DNA from: Haplomitrium mnioides
Lineage: Eukaryota; Marchantiophyta; Haplomitriopsida; Calobryales
Length of the DNA: 26,411 bases
NCBI GenBank assembly: GCA_049999725.1
Contig: JBNGIS010015936.1
Coordinates: 1-26,411, forward strand
Reading direction: 5' to 3'
This document shows positions 19,574-26,411 of the stretch, one piece after another. Under the pieces are notes generated by a model that worked only from the letters and a program-made list of their open reading frames with translations, did not search any database and was not told where the DNA came from. A program made the position numbers and the translations under genes. Within the stretch, counting starts at the first letter, position 1; each line of letters opens with the position of its first letter.

Positions 19574-19971
19574 ACATTGCTCGTTTTCATCTTTCCAATT
19601 TGTTTTTCATTTTCTTCACAAAAAGCTCACAATTTTGTCGTTTTGTGAAATTTTCTTTAAAAAAAACTTATTTCAAGTATGCTGTTAGAAGTTGAAAATA
19701 TTTGTTGAAATATTTTCTTCAAATAGTTGATTTTTTAGCAAGATTTATCACTGGCTAGAGTTTTCAAAGGCAAGAAAAGGTTAGATTTCCAAGATTCATG
19801 TTCACAAAAAATTGTTACTTTTGACCAACAACTAGAGATTTATTCAAACCACAATTTGTTGGAGGTAAGAAATGGAATACTCAAAGAGTCAAGTGTGATG
19901 GCGAGTATTTTGGGGAAAAAATATGGCTTTTGTTGAATGAGATAGCTCTACCTGAGAAGATCCAGAAGGTA

Positions 19972-20091
19972 AACACTATGCATGCATAGGGTCCATGAGT
20001 GAATCCATGGTGTGCATAGGAACAAGAAGTGAACAAGTTGCGCGCAAAGAATCCAAGAGGGAACCCAATGCTTGCATTGGATCTAAGACTC
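19972..20091. repeat. Array of four 30-bp palindrome-core units in the divergent gene
   Basis: Units begin at 19,972, 20,002, 20,032 and 20,062. Cores: CTATGCATGCATAG, CCATGGTGTGCATAGG, GTTGCGCGCAAA and CCAATGCTTGCATTGG. Three keep near-perfect symmetry with different bases. It sits in what reads as an intron right after a donor-like site. Confidence 0.85.
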
Positions 20092-21298
20092 AACTTTTTG
20101 GAGGCCTTCGATCTTTGTTGCCGATAAAGTGGTCAAAGTTGAATCTTTCTTTTGACAAGTTCAAGAGATCAACAAAAAGACGTTCAATTAAAAAATTTCT
20201 AGACGGTTGTGAACCTTTCTTCGTTCTCATCTAATGGAGACCTTGAAATTAAAGATCCAAATCTGTTTGTCCAAAATACAAAAAGAAAAGAGTCAAAGGA
20301 CGATTTCATTTTTGAAGATGAATCACTATCATCAATAACACCACTTAATCAACAAATGATTTCTATTCAAGTTAGACCTCGTAGTAAGATTAGGAAATCT
20401 AAAACAAATTGAATTCATTTGGAGGAATCTTCAAATGATGTCTAGGAAATGATTCTAGTAAAGAGTCTTAATCAATCAATATTTTGATAGAGTTATCACC
20501 AATGGCATTGATTATGTAACAAAAAACATTTCCTAATGTTCAAAATATTGATGAAGATTCTGTTTTGGCATGGTGCAGTTCTCCCAATCCTCAAGGAGGA
20601 CTTCATACTTCAAAAACTTATTGCAAAGGAAGAAATTGTGTTATTAATGATGTTTAAGATCTTCAAGATGATGAATCATCTCTAACGGCTAGATTCGCCT
20701 ATGGACCAAATTGACCAGTACAACATAAGAATTCTCTGTATGGGCTAAAACCCAAACGAATAAACATCTTGTATGAATATTCTTTGCGGAAAGTCCATCA
20801 TGATGAGAGATTGGTGAAGAAAAAGCTCGATCCAATATCAATTTCAAAATTGAGAAGAATTTCATGTTGTTGAAATAATTGTTTGTCATTGTGCAAGACA
20901 GATTTTTTGAAAATTGTGAGAGAAATGTATTTTTGACAAAGCATGAAAAATTGAGATATCACATTGCAATGGGGAATACCAATAAAAGACTCTTATGTTG
21001 ATAATTGGTTCACTCTACTTGGCAACATTGATGTCTGTAAAAGAGCTTTCAAATTAATATTATTAGTAAGGAATTATAGAATCTAAAGACTTCAAAATCT
21101 CAAAAACGCAAATCCTAGAGGCATTTTTGGAAAAAGAGAACTTTTTGTTAAAGAAGTATTCATGCATGAGTGGATGGACAGTTTCTTTCAGTGACACTAC
21201 AAGAGAATGCTCACTCACAAAGTTTATAACTTGGCCGATAATTTTACAAAATTGGAAGTTTATGAGTACTACACAACTTATTTGAAAGAGAAAGATCT

Positions 21299-21398
21299 NN
21301 NNNNNNNNNNNNNNNNNNNNNNNNNNNNNNNNNNNNNNNNNNNNNNNNNNNNNNNNNNNNNNNNNNNNNNNNNNNNNNNNNNNNNNNNNNNNNNNNNN
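21299..21398. other. Assembly gap of 100 N
   Basis: Exactly 100 N, the usual placeholder for a gap of unknown size. It cuts the divergent plus-strand gene. Confidence 0.98.
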
Positions 21399-21617
21399 TT
21401 AATGTATGCTCTTTTTTTGAGACTCAAAGCTTAGTTCTAGAGATGATATGTTTTCTCAACTTAGTGCCAAAAGATATTTATTTTGTTAAGTTGTTCAACA
21501 AGCAAGATTTGAGTCGACTAAACCTTAGCAAGTTGAGTTGTTTTTACAGAGTCTATGCTTGTATAGGGTCTATTGTTTTTAGTTTGAATCCAAACCTTAA
21601 TAGCCGCTACTTTGAAC

Positions 21618-21640
21618 CAGGAACTGCTAGTGAGTTCCTG
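21618..21640. other. Hairpin at the left end of unit B
   Basis: Arms CAGGAACT and AGTTCCTG, 8 bp perfect, 7-base loop GCTAGTG. It matches the hairpin of unit A with two compensated base pairs. Confidence 0.7.
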
Positions 21641-21649
21641 TTTCACTTG

Positions 21650-21971
21650 GTAGTCGAAATTTTTTTTTGGGTGATTTGGCATTGAAAAACATCAATTTTG
21701 CGTTTGTAATCTTTTTTTCGTTAAAAAATCGTTTTTTATGAATACAAATTGCATATTTTACATTGAGATTATATTTCAAACATTTTATTATAATTAACAC
21801 CCTAGAAAATAAGCATTTTGGTTATTCAAACATTGTATTAAAACTTCACACTATTGTCAATACATTAAATTCATCAAAAATAAAATAAAACATATATCTT
21901 TTTATGAAAAAAATTCACAAGAAACCGTAAATGTTTAGTCGGGTACGGACTTTGAGCATTGTAGCTAACAA
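21650..21971. other. AT-rich spacer of unit B; nothing recognised
   Basis: Poly-T and AT-rich sequence, comparable to 11,966-12,300 of unit A. No frame or motif is supported. Confidence 0.4.
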
Positions 21972-22310
21972 TTCCTATGCAAGCATAGACTCCAAACCAG
22001 AACCCTAAAGCCTATGCACGCATAGACTCCGAATGAGAATCCTAATGCACGTGCATGCTTAGACTCTGAACAAGGACAATGAAGCTATGCACACATGGAC
22101 TTTGAACTAGAACCCTGGAGCCATTACACACCAAGATTCTAAACAAGAACCCTACAGCCTATGCACGTATAGACATTGAACAAGAACCCTTTGGCAAATA
22201 GGTGCAGAGACTTTGAACAATAACCTGACAGCTTGTGCGCTCGTAGAATCTGAACAAGAACTACAAAGCCTTAATGCGCAAAGACACTAAACAGTGTGCA
22301 AAGACTCCAA
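21972..22310. repeat. 3'-flank array of unit B, units of about 37 bp
   Basis: Eight or nine units built on CCTATGCACGCATAG followed by AACAAGAACCC-like bases; three clear units measure 37 bp. It is at the same place as the 25/31-bp array of unit A, but the unit length and spacer differ. Confidence 0.8.
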
Positions 22311-22465
22311 ATCATCCTTAAATTAGCAATTGAGTTCAAACCATTCTTAGACTATCAATTGAGTCAACTTAGGCGCACTAAACTGAATCGTAATGAAAAG
22401 ACTTGAAATAGATTGAAAGAGCAACAAGATGAACCTTTAGCAAATAAAGATTTGGAAAAATAAAA

Positions 22466-22471
22466 TTTATT
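22466..22471 (-). terminator. Polyadenylation signal of gene B
   Basis: Minus-strand AATAAA about 28 bp past the present stop, at the place matching the signal of gene A. Confidence 0.45.
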
Positions 22472-22498
22472 AATAATACAAAGTGTTCAAATAGATCT

Positions 22499-23116
22499 TC
22501 AGACTCTATCCTCTTCAGGAGGAACTGTCTCATCTAAATCCATAGGCTGACATCTGTAGCCACTAGAGAGTTATGTCGAGACTTTCTAGTCCCTAATATT
22601 ACAATAGAGTTACCAGAAGCACATGCAATACCAAGAGGAATAGGTTCCTTGTGGTATGCAAAAACGATATGTGACTCAGTCACATCGAATGGCAAGGAAG
22701 CCATTGTCGAAACCCTCTGAGGAATATAAATAGACTGACGTCTATCGTATTCCATGACGATGCAATTTTGCATCAGCTTTAAAGCACAGACAAGGCCTTT
22801 GCCAGACTTAGAGTAAAGATCTAGGATCCAATCCTATTCTGTTGATAAATGGTCAATGAAAAAAATATAGAGAGCGTGCGGTTTCTGATAAAAATTCACA
22901 GAAGCATTATCTTCTAGATGTTTAAGTTTTGCCAAAACTGCAGGACAACTAAACACACTACGCATAATCTGCCGAGGAAGTCTTGTCAAAGAAGCAGGTT
23001 GCAGATTAAAGAGCCGCATGCTCCTCTTTCCTTCTTTAGTTCAGTAGACCACCGTCCAATATTCGTGGGCATGTGCAATTATGGGACCACCAGAATGATG
23101 AATGTTGTTTTTGTCC
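22499..23116 (-). pseudogene. Gene B exon 4: methyltransferase C-terminal half with SAM-binding motif
   Basis: Motifs in order: PIIAHAHEYWTVVY, stop, TKEGKRSMRLFNLQ; NFYQKPHALYIFFIDHLS (motif X type); DWILDLYSKSGKGLVCALKL (motif I, two residues off the usual SGSGT); NCIVMEYDRRQSIYIPQRVS. This is the usual beta-class arrangement QKP..L, then VLDPFxGSGTT, then IGIExDxxY. Stops: TGA at 23,041-23,043 and TAG at 22,834-22,836. The last part, VATDVSLWI, is out of frame by a 10-base loss; the original acidic tail is still readable in the other frame. Confidence 0.72.
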
Positions 23117-23215
23117 CTATAAAAAGAAAAACAAACAAATCAACTAATGTAAACAAAATGCAAGAGAAGTAAAACCAAGAGAAATCAGAAACAAAAAAAT
23201 AAAAGAACAACTTAC

Positions 23216-23773
23216 CAGATGTCGTGGTCGATTGCACAACAAACTTCAGAAAGAGAGCATCCTCGACAATGCCAAATTGTTGTGACGAATGAATAATAAC
23301 AAAAGACCAAAATTCCAAAGTTGTAACTGCCGCAAAAGATGATACTATATCAAAAATTTCATCTTTTGAAAAAGGTTCCGATTCATCGTGCTTACATTCC
23401 TTAAGGTTGTACCCATAAGGAATATCAGTGATAGCCAAAGTGAAATACCTAGGTTTCACAAGGCCTTTCAATTGTCGAGCATTGGCCTCCCTGTGGATTT
23501 GATAAAATGCCACGTTAAGACCATAGACATATGACATTAATTCATCTTCCTCATCTCTGACAACTCCTTTTGTTGTCAGAGATGCAGCACTACTTTGTTG
23601 TCGTGCTTTCCACTCTCTAGTCTTTTGGCAGTGGAGAAGAAAAGCAAGAGGATAAGAGACCAACGTGGGAGACTGGTCTTGATCTTTAAGGGCTTCTTCG
23701 ACCCCAAATTTTTTATGACCTTTCGTAGCTGATGTCAATTTCTTTGCAAGTTTCCATTTAAAAGTTTTGTCCC
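23216..23773 (-). pseudogene. Gene B exon 3: methyltransferase N-terminal half with DIPY motif
   Basis: An uninterrupted exon, about 186 codons, from GDKTFKWKLAKKLTSATKGH to the donor CATCTG-GTAAGTTG. It has NVAFYQIHREANARQLKGLV, then FTLAITDIPYGYNLKE at 23,403-23,426. DIPYGYN fits motif IV (DPPY) of amino-methyltransferases with Ile for the second residue. The following DIVSSFAAVTTLEFWSFVII and HSSQQFGIVEDAL fit the strand and helix after motif IV. Position before QKP and motif I is the beta-class order. Confidence 0.7.
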
Positions 23774-23845
23774 CTTGCACAAAAATCAAATGGAAAACAT
23801 TAAAGAGTGATAAAAAAACATTGTAAGGTAGAAAACGAAAAGGAC

Positions 23846-24150
23846 TTGCATGCACACATGGACTTCGACGTCAAATTGTCACTGGACTTTGAAGTGTAGG
23901 CGCACTTATAAAGCGAGGTCCATGCGTGCATGGACTTCGCAATCCAAGCGCGCATAGACTTTGCCTTACCTTTGCGATTGGACTACGAAGTCCATGTGCG
24001 CATGGACTTTGTTGTTCAAGCGATGCGGGACTTTAAAAGTCCAAGCGTGGTTGAAATAAGAAGTTCATGTGCGCATGGACTTCACTGTTCAACTGCGCCT
24101 GGACTTTGAATTCCATGCACGCATGGACTTTGATTCTATGCCGCATTGAC
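23846..24150. repeat. Intron 2 array of gene B, units of about 24-25 bp
   Basis: About twelve units. Clear cores: GTCCATGCGTGCATGGACTT near 23,921, AGTCCATGTGCGCATGGACT near 23,990 and TTCCATGCACGCATGGACTT near 24,111. It corresponds in position to 14,341-14,572 of gene A. Confidence 0.88.
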
Positions 24151-24241
24151 CATAACTTTTTTAAACCAAAGAACAATTTAAATTACAAAATATTCAATGC
24201 AAATACAAATAAACAAATGTGGCGTGAAAGGAAGGAGTTAC

Positions 24242-25722
24242 CAAAAGCTTTTCGAAGCTTGAATAAAAGAAGGCCATCTTGGACTCTTCAGTATGAAGAG
24301 GGTACTCCTCTCTCACCTCTTCCCACTTACTGCAATACATTTCAGAACAAAAACTTTTGACCATCACCGCCAAAACTTTGCGTCTCTCTACCTCTCGAGA
24401 CATCTCGTCCATTGAAAGCTCTCCGGCTTCCACCCGCTTCAAAACTGAAATTTTTGCTTCATCTAGAAGTCCTTGAAGTGACCTCCAAGGTGTCCACTTT
24501 ATATCCTCCATTCAGAGAGATCCTTTGGCCTTTGGCTTCTGGCCTTTCATAGTATTCTTCTCCCACATCAAACAAATGCTCTGTTGTAGGTCCCACAACT
24601 CACCACTTCTTAATGCAAGCTAGAACTAGTTGTCTTGAGAAGTCACAATCTTCTCAAGTGTAGACTTGGGTTTTATTTCCAAGGTTTCCAGCACTAACTC
24701 CCTTTTCAATTTTTGGGATGAAACCATCCCACTCTTGACAAATCTTTGATGCCAATACTTGACCTTTGGAATTGAGGTCATTTCAAGCATGTACCTCTGG
24801 TCATAATTGTCATCAATTACAAAAATGCGGGCCTCTGTGGGTGTGAGGCCCACGTACATATAACAATTGCAAAGCGACAGAGCAAGATTCTTTGCTCCAT
24901 ATTTAGTGATAAGCAACTACCTTGCTACAGCACTGTGATTGCCTCTTGCAATCTCGTAACGGTACTTATCAGGGTTCTTGATGTTGAACTCTGACTTGTC
25001 CTTTAGACCACACTTCGGGTCTACAACCACGATAAAAAAAGAATGCGAGCACTTGTTTGTGAGCATTCTTTGCGCAAGAAGCTCCACAAAATCCTCATTC
25101 AATCTTCGAATTCGGAATGGACCCCAGTTGTCCATTCTTAGCTTGGGCAAATTTAAGTTTTCCAGCCTTATTGTTATTGTCTCCTCACGGACTCTACAAC
25201 AATGGATTGAAGACTCCCTTATCTTGTTTTTGTCCTCCTTAGATATTGTCTGAAGATCCACCTATTCTCTTTCCTGAAAAGCATGCAACCCCTTGGAAGA
25301 TTGCCTTTTTATCTTGAGATTGGAGCCCGAACTAGCTCTGGCTCCGGCTTCGGCTCTGAATCCTACCTCGAGTTGCTTGGTGATGAAGATGAAGGGGCAG
25401 ATGAAGTAGATTTTGCTTCAAATTTTGAGGGGGCTGGCTCCTCCTCAACAACCGGTGTTGGTGTAGGTTTTTGCTTTTTTGGTGCCGGTTTCTTTTTCTT
25501 CAGAGCCTCAATTGGCTTTGGCTCCTTTCTCTTCTTTTGGGAAGAAGTCCCTGTAATGTGAACCAAGAATGTTGCCGCACTTGGATGCGGCACAAGCTAT
25601 TGAATATTGATGCCCTGCTTGGACTTTAGAATCTTTATTTGTATAACGAGCTTGATGAAGTCGCGCTCGATCTGCTTTGCGTCATTGTACGCATCAAAAA
25701 AATTGGCCAAATACTGAGTGAA
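24242..25722 (-). pseudogene. Gene B exon 2: Lys/Pro linker, ParB-like domain and charged helical region
   Basis: Acceptor AG at 25,723-25,724, donor TTTTG-GTAACTCC at 24,241. Part 1 (FTQYLANFFDAYNDAKQIER) leads into a disordered KKKKPAPKKQKPTPTP and EEEPAPSKFE linker. Part 2 (about 25,260-24,630) is the ParB-like domain: RIRRLNEDFVELLAQRM, FFIVVVDPKCGL, YRYEIARGNHSAVAR, LLITKYG and VGLTPTEARIFVIDDNYDQ. The last two blocks match the 'xIaGhgRxxAaxxLG' and 'LtxeEaraxxiaDN' pattern of ParB domains in DNA-methylase fusions. Part 3 (KWTPWRSLQGLLDEAKISVL and on) is charged and helical. Stops occur in the linker, after AVAR (24,917-24,919), after SQDN, and at one TGA before MEDIKW. Confidence 0.68.
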
Positions 25723-25802
25723 CTGAAAATAAACGTAGAAAACAATTTTGCATTAGTGAAAATATTGGACTGACATTCGGAAAGCGCAAGGACTTTAGAA
25801 AA

Positions 25803-26066
25803 ATACAAGCGTGCAGTAAACAATAAAGTCCATGCGCACATGTATCTGAGAGTCCATGCGCGCATGGACTTGGGAGTCCTTGCGTGCAAGGACTTGAGAG
25901 TCCAAGCGCGCAAGGACTCTAAAGTCCATGCACGTATGGACTCTGAAGTCCATGCCGGCCTGGACTTTAGAGTTTAAGCGTGCATGAACACTCAAGTCCT
26001 TGCGCGAAGGGACTCTCAAGTCCATGCACGCATTGACTTGAGAGTCCATGCACTCCTGAACATTCT
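25803..26066. repeat. Intron 1 array of gene B, eleven exact 24-bp units
   Basis: Ten clear units from 25,827 to 26,066, each exactly 24 bp, plus one degenerate unit before. The unit at 25,851 has the full palindrome AGTCCATGCGCGCATGGACT. The unit at 25,875 has AGTCCTTGCGTGCAAGGACT, where both arms changed together. Because 24 is a multiple of three, the minus strand stays open across the array with an 8-residue repeat (MDSQVHAR type). Confidence 0.95.
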
Positions 26067-26121
26067 AGAAGTTACAACTAAGTAAGGAAATAGAAATAAG
26101 AAAATAGATTTCTGAACTCAC

Positions 26122-26411
26122 CTTCCATCTTCCCTTGATGCATGAAGATTCGCAGCAAATACATTTCTCTCCTTGTACTCCAAAAAATCAAATCGCTTGT
26201 GATTTGAACAATAAAGTGTAATTGAATCTTGGGTCTGCACAAGCAGCGTGATGTTGGCTTTCTTTCCCTCTTGGATTATTGTAATTTGGACCAATAGACC
26301 CAAATTGAAATTTTCACCTTCACTTATAAAAAGGTAAAGATGGTGATCCGGGTCTCTCAAAGAACAGTAGTTTACGAGCCATTTCCACTCTAGTCTTGCA
26401 GGCTCTAGAGC
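26122..26411 (-). pseudogene. Gene B exon 1, cut by the window edge
   Basis: An open frame with no stop: ALEPARLEWKWLVNYCSLRD, HHLYLFISEGENFNLGLLVQ, ITLYCSNHKRFDFLEYKE, ANLHASREDGR, ending at AAG-GTGAGTTC. The start codon should lie about 60-70 bp beyond the edge, by comparison with gene A. The domain is not recognised; it alternates hydrophobic and polar residues like a beta-rich fold. Confidence 0.65.

Larger units (their letters stand above)
19757..21540 (+). pseudogene. Divergent broken gene, possibly transposase-like
   Basis: Exon-like pieces on the plus strand: KGKKRLDFQDSCSQKIVTFD and KKWNTQRVKCDGEYFGEKIW up to a donor-like AAG-GTAAAC at 19,967. A 30-bp array follows, then a charged region (DLEIKDPNLFVQNTKRKESK). 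From 20,538 to the gap runs one frame with seven stops. It reads GLHTSKTYCKGRNCVIND, a CC-stop-NNCLSLCKTDFLKIVRE cluster, NIDVCKRAFKLILL, and LADNFTKLEVYEYYTTYLKE. A CC..NC cluster, a following VC..AF motif and a TK..VY..Y motif recall large families of transposase-like proteins in plants and animals, but I cannot name one. After the gap KDIYFVKLFNKQDLSRLNLS may be its last exon. It starts head-to-head with gene A. Confidence 0.4.
11918..21600 (-). repeat. Copy A of a large tandemly duplicated unit
   Basis: Sequence from about 11,920 (CCGCTACTTTGAACC) matches sequence from 21,604, and the match continues collinearly through arrays and four exons to the right window edge (26,411 matches about 19,200). 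Left of 11,918 and of 21,602 the sequences differ, so this is one end of the duplicated unit. The other end of A is not defined; if the units abut, A is about 9.7 kb including the 2.2-kb copia insertion. The limits of the right half are inference. Confidence 0.6.
21602..26411 (-). repeat. Copy B of the duplicated unit, cut by the right edge
   Basis: Homology to copy A starts at about 21,604 and runs, collinear, to the window end. It lacks the copia insertion and is clearly better preserved than copy A. Confidence 0.75.
22499..26411 (-). pseudogene. Gene B: ParB-like plus beta-class DNA methyltransferase, better preserved copy
   Basis: Exons: beyond the edge to 26,122; 25,722-24,242; 23,773-23,216; 23,116-22,499. 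Introns of 399, 468 and 99 bp have GT-AG ends (for example AAG-GTGAGTTC at 26,121 and ...ATTTTCAG at 25,723). Domains: unrecognised N-terminal part (ALEPARLEWKWLVNY, HHLYLFISEGENFNLGLLVQ), Lys/Pro/Glu linker, ParB-like domain, charged helical region, methyltransferase. The reading frame is much cleaner than in copy A, but at least nine in-frame stops (TAG, TAA, TGA), a frame change in the linker and a 10-base loss near the C-terminus make it non-functional as read. The product of an intact relative would be expected to methylate adenine N6 or cytosine N4 in DNA, with the ParB-like part perhaps aiding DNA binding. Confidence 0.72.

Noticed and set aside
11918-21640. Helitron end (hairpin followed by CTRR)
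   Set aside because: The hairpin is present but no CTRR terminus lies at the homology break on either strand, and no Rep/helicase sequence is seen.
12348-26066. CRISPR-like arrays
   Set aside because: The units are palindromic and regular but adjoin one another directly, drift in sequence and have no unique spacers; the context is eukaryotic introns.
11918-26411. Terminal inverted repeats of the duplicated unit
   Set aside because: I looked for the inverse of CCGCTACTTTGAACC elsewhere in the window and did not see it; the far end of the unit may be outside.

Overview
The window looks like repeat-rich nuclear DNA of a plant: no compact genes, AT-rich spacers, a Ty3/gypsy element primed by tRNA-Asp, a small Ty1/copia element, GT-AG introns, and one 100-N assembly gap. 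I cannot name the species. Almost every coding stretch carries in-frame stops, and nearly all of those I checked can be explained by C-to-T (or G-to-A) change, as expected of methylated, silenced DNA.

Layout. Positions 1 to about 7.2 kb hold a decayed Ty3/gypsy retrotransposon on the minus strand. It has a 5' LTR at the right, a tRNA-Asp primer site, gag with three zinc knuckles, an aspartic protease, RT, RNase H, integrase, and a small basic ORF running off the left edge. From about 7.2 to 11.9 kb lie AT-rich spacer and remnants of minus-strand coding sequence that I do not recognise, including one diverged direct repeat.

From about 11.92 kb to the right edge lie two tandem, same-orientation copies of one unit (copy A from about 11,918; copy B from about 21,604). 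Each carries, on the minus strand, a four-exon gene now pseudogenised. Its product reads as a Lys/Pro-rich linker, a ParB-like domain of the kind fused to bacterial and phage DNA methylases, and a beta-class N6-adenine/N4-cytosine DNA methyltransferase (DIPY motif, then QKP, then the SAM-binding motif). Copy A is more decayed and was interrupted by the Ty1/copia element (16,121-18,293); copy B shows the empty site. Divergent to copy A, on the plus strand, is a second broken gene (about 19.76-21.54 kb) with a CC..NC..C motif and a VC..AF motif, possibly a transposase-like protein.

The most unusual structure is a family of short tandem arrays whose units share a dyad-symmetric core (best form AGTCCATGCGCGCATGGACT). 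They sit at the same three places in both copies (intron 1, intron 2, 3' flank) and also in the putative intron of the divergent gene, with a site-specific period of 24, about 24-25, 25/31, about 37 or 30 bp. Both half-sites often change together, so symmetry is kept while the sequence drifts.

Working model (inference): the ParB-methyltransferase gene, perhaps with the divergent gene, belongs to a mobile or amplified unit carrying its own palindromic arrays.
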